A stretch of 64,000 bases of DNA from CADEED01 sp964444835 (GTDB lineage: Bacteria > Pseudomonadota > Gammaproteobacteria > Steroidobacterales > Steroidobacteraceae). Position numbers and translations under genes: made by a program. The stretch spans positions 62,001 to 126,000 of the forward strand of contig CAYUIT010000002.1 in NCBI GenBank assembly GCA_964444835.1, written 5' to 3'. Below the pieces are notes generated by a model. The model saw only the letters and a list, made by a program, of their open reading frames with translations, had not been told where the DNA came from and ran no database searches. Shown here piece after piece: positions 42,246 to 51,231 of the stretch. Every line of letters starts with the position of its first letter. Position 1 is the first letter of the stretch.

Positions 42246-42264
42246 CTGTAATGAATCATAGCAA
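42246..42264. promoter_or_regulatory. candidate MarR operator of the ferulate genes
   Basis: CTGTAATGAATCATAGCAA is an imperfect 19-bp inverted repeat centred on the perfect 9-mer ATGAATCAT. It lies between the MarR gene (start 42225) and the hydratase-lyase gene (start 42287). It differs from the TTGTA-N9-TACAA motif in its middle, so a separate regulator is likely. Confidence 0.55.
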
Positions 42265-42286
42265 TTCAAGCCACGAGGGAGCAGCC

Positions 42287-43126
42287 ATGACTGAGCGCGC
42301 CGAAGCCGATACCGTGTCGTTTAGCGTCGAGGGCGGCATCGCCTGGGTGAAGTTCAATCGCCCCGAGAAGCGCAACTGCATGAGTCCGAAGCTCAATCGG
42401 CAGATGCTGCGCGTGCTCAACGATCTCGAGTTCCGAGACGACGTCGGCGTACTCGTGCTCACTGGCGAAGGCACGGCGTGGTCGGCCGGCATGGATCTCA
42501 AGGAATACTTTCGCGACACCGAGGCGCTCGGCTTGAAAGGCATCCGCCAATCCCAGCGCGAGGCCTACACGTGGTGGGAACGGCTGCGTTGGTACCAAAA
42601 GGTGACGATCGCAATGGTCAACGGCTGGTGCTTCGGCGGCGGCTATGGCCCGCTCTTCGCCTGCGATCTCGCCATCTGCTCCGATGACGCACAGTTTGGC
42701 TTGTCGGAAATCAACTGGGGCATCCTGCCGGGCGGCGGCGCCACGAAGGTCGCCACAGATCTCATGCCGATGCGCCAAGCAATGTATCACGCGCTACTCG
42801 GCGAGAACTTGACGGGTCCACAAGCCGCTGCGGCTGGTCTCGTCAACGAGTCTGTTCCGGCCGCGCAGTTGCACGCGCGCGTCACCGAGCTCGCTAACAA
42901 GTTGTTGCGCAAGAATTGGGAGACGTTGAAGGCGACCAAAGACGCCGTGCGTCGCGTTCGAGAAATGACGTTCGACAACGCGGAGGACTATCTGATTCGT
43001 GCGCAGGAAGCACTTAACTTCCACGATAAATCGGATGGTCGTCACGTAGGCATGAAGCAATTCCTCGACGACAAGACCTACAAACCGGGCCTCGGAGAGT
43101 ACGACAAGAGCAAGAATGCGCGCTGA
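42287..43126 (+). CDS. ferB: feruloyl-CoA hydratase/lyase (hydroxycinnamoyl-CoA hydratase-lyase)
   Basis: A 279-residue crotonase-fold enzyme matching HCHL/Ech closely: FNRPEKRNCMSPKLNRQM, LTGEGTAWSAGMDLKEYF, IAMVNGWCFGGGYGPLFACD, FGLSEINWGILPGG (catalytic Glu141), AAAAGLVNESVPAAQL and GMKQFLDDKTYKPGL. It converts feruloyl-CoA to vanillin and acetyl-CoA by hydration and retro-aldol cleavage. The ATG at 42287 follows GAGGGAG; the earlier in-frame ATG at 42251 lies inside the operator. It is followed 11 bp later by the CoA ligase that makes its substrate. Confidence 0.93.
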   Translation: MTERAEADTVSFSVEGGIAWVKFNRPEKRNCMSPKLNRQMLRVLNDLEFRDDVGVLVLTGEGTAWSAGMDLKEYFRDTEALGLKGIRQSQREAYTWWERLRWYQKVTIAMVNGWCFGGGYGPLFACDLAICSDDAQFGLSEINWGILPGGGATKVATDLMPMRQAMYHALLGENLTGPQAAAAGLVNESVPAAQLHARVTELANKLLRKNWETLKATKDAVRRVREMTFDNAEDYLIRAQEALNFHDKSDGRHVGMKQFLDDKTYKPGLGEYDKSKNAR

Positions 43127-43137
43127 GCGGTACTGCC

Positions 43138-44640
43138 ATGATTCGCTTTGATCCCGTCGCCACTTACGCAGCCTCCAATCCGAACGGCGTGGCGATCGTC
43201 GACATCGAGACGAATCGTCGGTGGACGTACGCTCAATTGCATGCCGCCGTCGATCGGCTTGCGGCTTGGCTTGTCGGTGAGTTCGGCCCGGCCAGCGAAG
43301 TGCGCGTTGCCACGCTCGCGCGCAATTGTGCCGAGATGCCCATCCTGCAACTCGCTTGCGTGCGGGCCGGCACGATTTTCGTGCCGTTCAATTGGCGTCT
43401 CGCGCCAGCCGAGATCGAGTCGCTCGCCAAAGATGCCGAGCCGCAACTCGTGTTTCACGATCCCGAGTTCACACCGCCCGCGCAAGCAGCGCGGCGCTTG
43501 CCGATCGAGGCCATGCTCGGGCTCGGCACCGCTGGCACTCGCGCGCCTGACGCCGCGCGGCGCTCGTTCGACGCCGTGCTCACTTTGCTATACACCTCTG
43601 GCACGAGCGGTCGACCCAAGGGCGTAATGCTGTCCGAGGCTAACAGCTTCTGGGGCTGCGCCAATTTCATTCACGGCAACGATGTCACGATGCACAGCGT
43701 GTTCCTATGCGATATGCCGTTGTTTCACACGGCCGGCTTGTACGCCGCAACGCGCGTGCCACTGCAAGCAGGTGCATGCGTGCTGATTACGCGCGGCTTC
43801 GATGCGCCCAAGACACTCGCGCGCCTCAGCGATCCCGCCCTCGGCGTCACGCACTACTTCTCTGTGCCGCAAATGGCGGCGCGGGTGTGGAACGAACCAG
43901 GCTTCGATCCTGTGAAACTCCAGCGCATCGTCGGTTGGGCGATTGGCGGGGCACCGAACCCGAAGGCGCAGACCGAGCGCTTCGTGAATGCCGGAATCCG
44001 CATCACGGAGGGTTTTGGTATGTCCGAAACAGGCTCCAACTTCGGCATGCCGACCCACGATCTCAACGTGTTGCGACACAAGGCCGGTAGCTGCGGCCTA
44101 CCCTTCATGACGATCGAAACGCGCATTGTCGACGACGACGGCAACGACGTGCCGGAGGGCGAAGTGGGCGAGTTGTGGCTGCGCGGTCCCAGCATCGCGA
44201 GCGGCTACTGGAAGCAACCCGAGACGACCGCCAAAGCGTTTCGCAACGGCTGGTTCATCACGGGCGATGCGGCGCGCAAAGATGCCGACGGCTTTTACTA
44301 CATCGTCGACCGCAAGAAAGACATGTACATCTCGGGTGGCGAAAACGTGTATCCCGCAGAGGTCGAAGCCGCGATTGCCGAGCTAGTCGAGGTCGCCGAG
44401 TGCGCGATCATTGGCGTGCCCGATGCGCAATGGGGCGAGGTTGGGCGCGCGTACATCATTCCTGTCCCTGGGCAAAGCATGACGCCCGAGCGCATTTTGG
44501 CGCATTGCAAGGCACGGCTCGCGCGCTACAAGGTGCCGAAGACAGTCGTCGTGACCGACTCACTGCCGCGGACAGCGTCTGGCAAGTTACAGAAGCACCT
44601 ACTGAAACAGCGTGCGCTCGCCGAGCTTGCCGGCACCTAA
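43138..44640 (+). CDS. feruloyl-CoA synthetase (ANL family acyl-CoA ligase)
   Basis: A 500-residue ANL-superfamily ligase. The AMP-binding loop is LYTSGTSGRPKGVM (about residues 150-163). GFGMSETGSNFG, GDAARKDADGFYYIVDRKKDMYISGGENVYP and PRTASGKLQK (with the catalytic lysine) follow. The position directly after the feruloyl-CoA hydratase-lyase makes ferulate, coumarate or caffeate the likely acid. It is the ANL type of ferulate activator, unlike the ADP-forming FerA of SYK-6. It converges on an MFS gene 20 bp away; the stop lies in a CTAACAA heptamer. Confidence 0.88.
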   Translation: MIRFDPVATYAASNPNGVAIVDIETNRRWTYAQLHAAVDRLAAWLVGEFGPASEVRVATLARNCAEMPILQLACVRAGTIFVPFNWRLAPAEIESLAKDAEPQLVFHDPEFTPPAQAARRLPIEAMLGLGTAGTRAPDAARRSFDAVLTLLYTSGTSGRPKGVMLSEANSFWGCANFIHGNDVTMHSVFLCDMPLFHTAGLYAATRVPLQAGACVLITRGFDAPKTLARLSDPALGVTHYFSVPQMAARVWNEPGFDPVKLQRIVGWAIGGAPNPKAQTERFVNAGIRITEGFGMSETGSNFGMPTHDLNVLRHKAGSCGLPFMTIETRIVDDDGNDVPEGEVGELWLRGPSIASGYWKQPETTAKAFRNGWFITGDAARKDADGFYYIVDRKKDMYISGGENVYPAEVEAAIAELVEVAECAIIGVPDAQWGEVGRAYIIPVPGQSMTPERILAHCKARLARYKVPKTVVVTDSLPRTASGKLQKHLLKQRALAELAGT

Positions 44641-44660
44641 CAACCCTCTCCCAGTCGACG

Positions 44661-45965
44661 TCAATCGGCGCTACGTTCCTTGAGTAGGAACAAGGCCATC
44701 GCGGCAAACACCGACCCGGAACCCATGATGATGGCTACGGTGGGCACGCCCACGCCGGCCTGGAACAAGTAGCCTGCGATCACCGGCGCGATCGCTGCGC
44801 CGCCGCGGCCCACACCGATCGCAAAACCGGTGCCGGTCGCACGCACGTGCGTCGGGTAGATCTTGGCGAACAAGGCGTACAAGCCAACGATTGCCGCGTT
44901 GGTGAAGAACGCTGCGATCACGACACTCATGGTTATCGCATCGAGTGTCGACGCACCTTGGCCAAACCAGGCAATCATGATCGCCGCTCCCAGCAGCACG
45001 CTAATCGTCAGCGGGCGCAAGCCAATCCGCGTTGCAAGGACACCGAAGATGGCACCACCCAGCGCGCCGCCCAGATTGAGCCACGTCAACACGCCCGCCG
45101 CCGACTTCGGATCGAAGCCTGCATCGACGACGATCTTCGGCACCCACTTCAGCAAGAAGTAGAAACTCATGATGTGTGCAAAGTATGCGAACGTGATCAG
45201 TATCGTTGTCGCTAACAAGGCAGGCTTGAAGATATCCGTGAGCGTGCCCTTGGGGGCGTTAGCCGGCTCGGTTGTTAGCGTAGCGACGGGCGCATGACCA
45301 AAGCGCGCCAAAATACGGTTGATCTGCTCGAGAGCGCCCGGCGGTCGCCGCCGATCGAGGAACGCCGGCGACTCCGGCACCAAGAACCACACGATCGGAA
45401 TGAAGGCAGCCGTCGCCCAGGCGCCAAACAAAAAGATGCTGCGCCACGTACCGGTGACCAACAGTTCTTGCACGATCAATCCGCCGAGCACGCCGCCGAT
45501 CGGGTAACCGATGACCATCAGTGCCATCGCGAGGCCACGCCAGCGCTTGTTTGAGAACTCCGCCGCCGCCGCGTTGATCGCTGCCAACATGCCGCCGATG
45601 CCGAGACCTGTTAGCAGCCGCCAGAACAAAAGATCGCTGACGCCAGATGCTGCACTCGCACCGAACATGCCAATCGTCATGACCACCAAACAACCGAGAA
45701 TCGTCTGGCGCCGCCCCACGCGATCCGCAACCGGACCGAGCACGATCGAGCCGATCGCCATGCCGAGCAACTCCATCGACAACACCCAGCCGAGCGTGGC
45801 CTTGTCGATACCCCAGTCAGCCGCAATGCCGGGGGACGCAAAGCTGATCGACAACACATCGAATCCGTCGAGCGCATTGAGCCCAACCGTCACGAGCACG
45901 GCGGCCCATTGAGCTCGGCCCATCCGACCCTCTTCCATTACCGCTCGTGGATTTCGCTCGGTCAT
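44661..45965 (-). CDS. MFS transporter, aromatic acid:H+ symporter family
   Basis: A 434-residue MFS permease. Helix 1 contains GLNALDGFDVLSISFASPGIA, the D-G-x-D motif of the AAHS family (PcaK, BenK), followed by GPVADRVGRRQTIL in the 2-3 loop and an FLVPESPAFL segment after helix 6. The start follows a run of G residues. It most likely imports a hydroxycinnamate or other aromatic acid, since ferulate genes are adjacent. It is cotranscribed with the MarR gene 23 bp upstream. Confidence 0.9.
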   Translation of the reverse strand: MTERNPRAVMEEGRMGRAQWAAVLVTVGLNALDGFDVLSISFASPGIAADWGIDKATLGWVLSMELLGMAIGSIVLGPVADRVGRRQTILGCLVVMTIGMFGASAASGVSDLLFWRLLTGLGIGGMLAAINAAAAEFSNKRWRGLAMALMVIGYPIGGVLGGLIVQELLVTGTWRSIFLFGAWATAAFIPIVWFLVPESPAFLDRRRPPGALEQINRILARFGHAPVATLTTEPANAPKGTLTDIFKPALLATTILITFAYFAHIMSFYFLLKWVPKIVVDAGFDPKSAAGVLTWLNLGGALGGAIFGVLATRIGLRPLTISVLLGAAIMIAWFGQGASTLDAITMSVVIAAFFTNAAIVGLYALFAKIYPTHVRATGTGFAIGVGRGGAAIAPVIAGYLFQAGVGVPTVAIIMGSGSVFAAMALFLLKERSAD

Positions 45966-45988
45966 CCGCCCCCCCCAATTTCGCGTGC

Positions 45989-46486
45989 TTATTCGTGTAT
46001 GCGTGTCAGCAGTTCGATCAACTGTTCGGTTTCGCGTGGCGTAAAGCGCGACTTCAACCACTCCTCATGCTGCTGAATCGCGGCCTTTGCGGTCGCCAGC
46101 GCCTTGCGGCCTGCGGCCGTCAAGTTCAGCGTCTGCTTGCGGCGGTCGCTCTTCGATCGCCCGCGAACCAAATAGCCGCGCGCTTCGAGTCGGTTCACGA
46201 TCGCCATCGTCGTCGCGCGATCCATGCGCATACGCTCCGCAAGGCCGATCTGTGCGATGTCGGGGTGATCGTCAACGAGCCACAGCACCGATACCTGCTT
46301 TTGCGTCAATTCGAGGTGTGAAAAAATCTCCGTGAAATGGCGATAAACGGCACCGTGTGCGAGTCGAATGTGGAAGCCGACGATGTTGCGGATCTCGCCG
46401 ATGTCGTCTGCGCCCTCCGCCTTCGGAGTCGTCGGGACAAGCGTTTCCTTGAGCCTAGGCATGTGCGTTCCAGCTTGAAAAGCCAT
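45989..46486 (-). CDS. MarR-family transcriptional regulator
   Basis: A 165-residue MarR protein: SHLELTQKQVSVLWLVDDHPDIAQIGLAERMRMDRATTMAIVNRLEARGYLVRGRSKSDRRKQTLNLTAAG is the winged helix. The start is the ATG at 46486 or the one at 46462. It precedes an aromatic-acid transporter in the same direction and likely controls it in response to the imported acid. In SYK-6, MarR-type DdvR and DesR control DDVA and syringate/vanillate genes, so a link to ligM or ligW is possible. Target unknown. Confidence 0.85.
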   Translation of the reverse strand: MAFQAGTHMPRLKETLVPTTPKAEGADDIGEIRNIVGFHIRLAHGAVYRHFTEIFSHLELTQKQVSVLWLVDDHPDIAQIGLAERMRMDRATTMAIVNRLEARGYLVRGRSKSDRRKQTLNLTAAGRKALATAKAAIQQHEEWLKSRFTPRETEQLIELLTRIHE

Positions 46487-46553
46487 CAGTCTAGCTCACT
46501 GCAACGCCATCACGCTCTTGACAGGCACCCCACGAGGCTTCGTGTCCAATAAG

Positions 46554-47798
46554 TCAAGGATTCCACGCCGACACGGCCCGAAAGAACGTGAATGCCTCGT
46601 CCTCGAGTGCATCGTTTGCCCCGGGTGGGTAGTGACTGAGCTTCGCCACGACGGTCTCAGTCGCCGGATCCACGTAAATGAACTGCCCCTGCAAACCGAT
46701 ACCGGTGTAGGAACCTGTGCCATGGAGCGTCCACCACTGGTAGCCGTATCCGAGTTCGAACGACGTCTTGATCGGTTGTCGGTCAGCGCCGATTGCGGTG
46801 GAGGCCGTCGCCTCATCCACCCAACTCGCGGGCAATATCTGGCGATCCCCGACGCGCCCGCGCTGAAGCATCAGCTGACCGAGGCGTGCGAAGTCGCGAG
46901 CCGTGGCGTTGTAGCCCATACCGCTCATCTCACGGCCCACGCCCGGCGGGCCGTCCGCGATCCAGAAGCCATACGACTCCATGCCGGCGGGCTCCCAAAT
47001 GCGCGCACTCATGTATTTCGACAGAGACTGGCGCGTCGCCTTTTCGATCAACCATCCGAGCACGGCGGTGTCCATCGTCGAGTAGTTGAAGGCTTCGCCA
47101 GGTTTGCGCGTGAGTTGTAAGCTCGGCGCAAGGTCGGCAAACCGACGCACATTCTGTACGACCGCGAGCTCGTGCACTTGCTGCGCTTGGCTCTGCACAC
47201 CGAAATCGTAGCGCTCGTCATAGTGCACGCCGGACCGCATGCGTAACAGCTCGCGGATGGGCACCTTCTCATAGCCGGAGCCCTTCAGCTCCGGAATATA
47301 CTTGCCGACGGGATCTTCGACCGAGCGAATGTAGCCGTCGGCAACCGCGGCACCGACGACCATTGAGACGATCGACTTCGCGAGCGAGAACGACGCGAAA
47401 TGCGAGCGCTCATCCGACATGTTGCGGTATTGCTCATGCACGATGCGACCGCGCTTGATGATCACGAGCGCATTGGTGAACGTACGTCCGGCAAACTCGT
47501 CGGCGGGTAACGACTGCCCCGCCACCGAGTAGCGGAAGTTGAGGGGCACCTCGTTTTTCGGTAGTGCCCACACAGGGCCAGCGCGCGACACTTGACGCGT
47601 GTCGAACAAACGCTCCATCGAGCGGAACGTCAGCGTATTGATGCCCGGATCGAGCATGTGGCGCCGCGCTTCTTGAATCGCAGGCGAAACCGTTGACGGT
47701 GGATCCGATCGTACCTCGGCGCTGCCGACCACCGTGGTCGCCATGAGGCTCACGGTTGTTAGGACCCACGGCCGAGCACAGACCAGAAACTCACGCAT
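46554..47798 (-). CDS. exported serine hydrolase, beta-lactamase/DD-peptidase fold
   Basis: A 414-residue class C beta-lactamase-like protein with an N-terminal signal (MREFLVCARPWVLTTVSLMATTVVGSAE). SLAKSIVS is the Ser-x-x-Lys motif, followed by FNYSTMDTAV (Tyr) and a C-terminal HGTGSYTGIGLQGQF in place of the KTG box. Relatives such as EstB are esterases. The start ATG at 47798 follows a G-rich site; a longer frame overlaps the receptor gene. Its place after a TonB receptor suggests periplasmic hydrolysis of an imported aromatic ester rather than antibiotic resistance. Confidence 0.85.
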   Translation of the reverse strand: MREFLVCARPWVLTTVSLMATTVVGSAEVRSDPPSTVSPAIQEARRHMLDPGINTLTFRSMERLFDTRQVSRAGPVWALPKNEVPLNFRYSVAGQSLPADEFAGRTFTNALVIIKRGRIVHEQYRNMSDERSHFASFSLAKSIVSMVVGAAVADGYIRSVEDPVGKYIPELKGSGYEKVPIRELLRMRSGVHYDERYDFGVQSQAQQVHELAVVQNVRRFADLAPSLQLTRKPGEAFNYSTMDTAVLGWLIEKATRQSLSKYMSARIWEPAGMESYGFWIADGPPGVGREMSGMGYNATARDFARLGQLMLQRGRVGDRQILPASWVDEATASTAIGADRQPIKTSFELGYGYQWWTLHGTGSYTGIGLQGQFIYVDPATETVVAKLSHYPPGANDALEDEAFTFFRAVSAWNP

Positions 47799-47825
47799 GT
47801 TGCGCCCCCCCTCAACTAGACGCCG

Positions 47826-47857
47826 GCAGGGCGCGAGCGATCTCGCCCGCGCCCTGC
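47826..47857 (-). terminator. strong hairpin after the second TonB receptor gene
   Basis: A perfect 10-bp GC-rich stem (GCAGGGCGCG with CGCGCCCTGC) and a 12-nt loop lies between the receptor stop and the serine hydrolase start. No T-run follows on either strand, so it may be a weak or Rho-assisted terminator or an mRNA-stability element. Confidence 0.5.
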
Positions 47858-47865
47858 TGCGTTGC

Positions 47866-50274
47866 TTAGAACCGACGCTTGACCGAGAACGTGTACATCC
47901 GCGGTAAGCCTGGCGCGCCATACGCAGCGCCACCCAACCCCGGCAGCGCATCCGTCTTGCTCGTGTAGAAGAGCTCGTCCGACAGATTGCGGCCCTCGAG
48001 CGAGGCCTGCCAATCGCCGTCCGTCGAGCTCCACGTGAGACGTGCATTGACGAGTGTGTAGCTGTCGATCTGGCCCACGACCGTGTTATCGGGCGCGGTG
48101 AACATATCGTCTTGGAAGCTCACATCGACGCGCGGCGTAAAGCTGCCGACCGACGTCACGAACTCGTGCTGCAGACCCAAGCTCCACTTGAGTTCCGGCG
48201 TGTACGGCGTGACTTTGTTGAGATCAAGGCCCGTCACCGCACTCACCGTCTTGAACTCGAAGTCGATGTAGCTCAACGATGCATCGATCTGCAATCCCGG
48301 CAAGGGGCGCAGGTCGAGTTCGAGCTCACCACCGCGAACCTCGGCGTCACCCGCATTCGAGTTCAACAGGCACGGACGACCGAAAATCGGACCGAACTGC
48401 GCCGAACAATCGTTCAGCGTGAGTTGGATATCCGTGTAGTCGTTGAAGAACACGGCGGCGTTCAAGCGCACGCGGTTGTCGAGGAACTGCACCTTCGCGC
48501 CAAGCTCAATGGCCTCGAGCTCTTCTGGCTGGAAGCTAACAGCTTGCACGTTATAGAACGGACGCGGATTCACGCCGCCACCCTTGTAGCCCGTGGAGAA
48601 CTGCAAGTAGGTCATCAGATCGTCGGTCCACTTGTAGCTCAGGGCTGCACGGTAGTCGATGCGATCATCCGAGAACTGACTCGACACGCCGTTCAACGAC
48701 GAGATCAAGCAATTCGGCGGATTGCCCGGCGTACCCGGCGGACCCAAGCAGGGCTGAATCGCGCTGAGGTTCGCGTTGCGGCGCGCGTAGGTATAGTCCT
48801 TCTGGTCGTCGCTGTAACGCGCGCCAACCGACAAATCCAATTTGTCGGAGAAGTGGAAAATACCGTTCGCGAAAATCGCCCAGGTGCGCGAATCGACCGG
48901 ATCCGGACCGTGGATGAAGTCGAACCCCGCGTAACCCAAGTTCACGCGTGCATCGAACTCCGTGTCGGCTTGGAAGTAGAAAGCACCGACTGTGTAGTCG
49001 AGCAAACCACCCGCTTTGCCATTTAGGCGGAACTCTTGGCTCTTCGCATTGTGGCGCTGCACCTGATACAGCATCAGCACTGGCATCGGCGAACCGTCGG
49101 CATCCTGGCCGAAGCCGCTACGGTACTTGCGATAGCCCGTGATCGACTGCAACTGCAGGTTGTCGTTGATGTCCCAATCGATGTTCAACGACATGCCACG
49201 AGCGGTGAGCACTTGCTCGGCCGGTAGCGACACGCCGATACGGCCATCCGTGTAGGTGGCGTAGTTGACGTACGGGTCGTTAGGACTGAGTGGATCGCAG
49301 GAGTTGGGGCCGTACGCAATGAAGCTGCAACCCACGTTGCCGGCGAGCGTCGGAGGAATTGCGACCGTCGGCCAGATTCGCCCGCCAAAGATTACGGGGG
49401 CAATCGTCGGACCCGACTGCAACAACACGTTGGCTGGTGCTTCGGAATTGTCGTCCAGAATATCTACGGCGAAGTTCACCTCGACCGCATCGTTCGGCAG
49501 CCAGCGCAGCGCGCCGCGTGCCGCCGTGTACTTGACGCCGCCTTCCGTGCCGAGATTGCAGCTCGGGCCGACGTTGTAAGCCGGCAGACCAGAGCCCGGA
49601 TGCGTGCAGCCGTAATCGAGCCGCGTGATGTGGCCGTCGCGCGAGCGTGAGACACCCGCGACGCGGGCAAACAACTTGTCCGGGATCAACGTGAAATTCA
49701 CGCCAGCGCGTGCGCCGACAGAATTGAACGAGCCGTACGAGGCCTCGACATAGCCATCGTTCTCGGCGCTCGGCCGCTTGGAATACAACTTGATCGAGCC
49801 GCCGATCGAGTTCTTACCAGCGAGCGTGCCTTGCGGACCCCGCAACACTTCGACGCGATCGAGATCGAGCAGATCCAAAATCGAGCCGGTCAAGGTGGAG
49901 TAGTACAAGTCGTCGACGTAGAGGCCGACCCCGGGCTCCAGCGCGGGATTGAAGTCGGTTTGACCGACGCCGCGAATGAAGCCGATCAGGGAGTTACCCG
50001 CGAACGCACCACCCGTCGTGAGCGTCACGTTCGGCGCTTGCGCGGCGATCTCCTCAACGGATTGCTGGCCACGCGAGGCTAACTGCTCGGCGGTGATCGC
50101 CGTGATGGCGACCGGCGTCTCTTGCAGGTTCTGGCGCACGAACTGCGCCGTGACGATGACTTCTTCGAGTTGCTCCGATTCCGCCTCGGGCGCACTCTGC
50201 GCAAACGCAAGGTTCGCGCCGGTCAGCAGCGCTGCGTACACAGCGGCACTCACCATACTTCTTGGCATTGACAT
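47866..50274 (-). CDS. TonB-dependent outer-membrane receptor
   Basis: An 802-residue receptor: signal peptide ending ANLAFAQ, TonB-box region QLEEVIVTAQFV, plug with LIGFIRGVGQTDFNPALEPGVG and VEVLRGPQGTLAGKNSIGGSIKL, and a barrel ending in MYTFSVKRRF with terminal phenylalanine. GGAGGGGG precedes the ATG at 50274. It resembles the receptor at 3876 in plug sequence (FNPA-EPGVGLY-DD-YY). It follows metF by 48 bp on the same strand, so it likely belongs to the ligM operon and imports its aromatic substrate. Cargo is inferred. Confidence 0.92.
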   Translation of the reverse strand: MSMPRSMVSAAVYAALLTGANLAFAQSAPEAESEQLEEVIVTAQFVRQNLQETPVAITAITAEQLASRGQQSVEEIAAQAPNVTLTTGGAFAGNSLIGFIRGVGQTDFNPALEPGVGLYVDDLYYSTLTGSILDLLDLDRVEVLRGPQGTLAGKNSIGGSIKLYSKRPSAENDGYVEASYGSFNSVGARAGVNFTLIPDKLFARVAGVSRSRDGHITRLDYGCTHPGSGLPAYNVGPSCNLGTEGGVKYTAARGALRWLPNDAVEVNFAVDILDDNSEAPANVLLQSGPTIAPVIFGGRIWPTVAIPPTLAGNVGCSFIAYGPNSCDPLSPNDPYVNYATYTDGRIGVSLPAEQVLTARGMSLNIDWDINDNLQLQSITGYRKYRSGFGQDADGSPMPVLMLYQVQRHNAKSQEFRLNGKAGGLLDYTVGAFYFQADTEFDARVNLGYAGFDFIHGPDPVDSRTWAIFANGIFHFSDKLDLSVGARYSDDQKDYTYARRNANLSAIQPCLGPPGTPGNPPNCLISSLNGVSSQFSDDRIDYRAALSYKWTDDLMTYLQFSTGYKGGGVNPRPFYNVQAVSFQPEELEAIELGAKVQFLDNRVRLNAAVFFNDYTDIQLTLNDCSAQFGPIFGRPCLLNSNAGDAEVRGGELELDLRPLPGLQIDASLSYIDFEFKTVSAVTGLDLNKVTPYTPELKWSLGLQHEFVTSVGSFTPRVDVSFQDDMFTAPDNTVVGQIDSYTLVNARLTWSSTDGDWQASLEGRNLSDELFYTSKTDALPGLGGAAYGAPGLPRMYTFSVKRRF

Positions 50275-50322
50275 GATTCCCCCTCCGAAAGATCGGACTA
50301 CAGTTAAGTTGTTAGGCGATCC

Positions 50323-51231
50323 TCAACGATCCACATTCGCTGCGCGCTGTCGCGCGGCAAATTCCTGAACCCAGCGGCCGGTCTTCTCGAGACCGCCGAA
50401 GGGATAGAAATGCAAGTGCGTGACGCCATGCACAGCAGGCGTCAGCGAGGCAGCGAGGTCGTGGAGTAAGCCGTCGGGGCCAGCGCCCCCCAGCAAGTTA
50501 CTCAGCGACCAGCCGTACTTTTTCATGACGCTCGCCGAGAGACCGACACCGCAACGCGCGGCGAAGCGCACCAACGTCTTGAGACTCGCCGGGCCAGCAA
50601 CGCCGATGCGCACCGGTACCGCGACACCGTCGCGGCGTAATGCAGCGAGCCAGTCGAGCGTTGGACGCGCATCAAATCCGAATTGCGTCATCACCGACCA
50701 TGCGAGTCCACGTTGTTCGCACTCGCGTCGCTTGTCGCGCAGTGCGGCCGCGAGACGCGCCGAATCGATCTGCGGGTGGCCTTCCGGATAACCGGCAACC
50801 CCCACGTGCTTCACGCCGTGACGCTCGAGCAGACCGGAGCGAATCACAGACAACGCGTCGCTGTACGGCCCCGCTGGCTCCGCCAAATCGCCCGCGACGA
50901 CGAATACCTGGTGGAGCCGAATGTTGCGTGCGAGCGCGGCCAAGAACTGCTCGAGTTCCGCCTCACTCGTTAGGCGCCGTGCCGAAATGTGCGGCACAGG
51001 CCGCAAGCCTACCGCCTGCAAGCGAGCGGCAGCCTCGACGCGCGAAGCAAAAGTTTCGCCCGGCAGAAACGTCACCGAGACCATCGTACCGGCAGGCACC
51101 AACGCGGCCAGGGCATCGACTTGCTCGACATCTTTCGAGGTGATCTCGAGCGAAAAGTTGTCGAGCAGTGCCGCCATGGCAACTCCGCTGGCTGATCGAA
51201 CCGCCAACATATGACTGGGCTCGGCCGACAT
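50323..51231 (-). CDS. metF: methylenetetrahydrofolate reductase-like protein of the ligM operon
   Basis: A MetF-type TIM barrel of up to 302 residues: LLDNFSLEIT near the start, VPHISARRLTSEAELEQF, VFVVAGDLAEPAGPYSDAL, VGVAGYPEGHPQI, VMTQFGFDARPTLDWL and LSASVMKKYGWSLSNLLGG. It oxidises 5-methyl-tetrahydrofolate made by LigM to the 5,10-methylene form. The ATG at 51231 overlaps the ligM stop as TAATG; the ATG at 51177, preceded by GGAG, is an equally good start and begins MAALLDNFSLEI, as the family usually does. A divergent second copy lies at 63093. Confidence 0.88.
   Translation of the reverse strand: MSAEPSHMLAVRSASGVAMAALLDNFSLEITSKDVEQVDALAALVPAGTMVSVTFLPGETFASRVEAAARLQAVGLRPVPHISARRLTSEAELEQFLAALARNIRLHQVFVVAGDLAEPAGPYSDALSVIRSGLLERHGVKHVGVAGYPEGHPQIDSARLAAALRDKRRECEQRGLAWSVMTQFGFDARPTLDWLAALRRDGVAVPVRIGVAGPASLKTLVRFAARCGVGLSASVMKKYGWSLSNLLGGAGPDGLLHDLAASLTPAVHGVTHLHFYPFGGLEKTGRWVQEFAARQRAANVDR

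Noticed and set aside
46554..47798. Beta-lactamase resistance gene
   Set aside because: It has the Ser-x-x-Lys motif but not a normal Lys-Thr-Gly box, and its neighbours are catabolic; an esterase is more likely.
48112..49026. 304-codon open frame on the plus strand inside the second TonB receptor
   Set aside because: It is a GC-rich shadow in the antisense frame, lacks recognisable domains and lies wholly within a full-length receptor gene.
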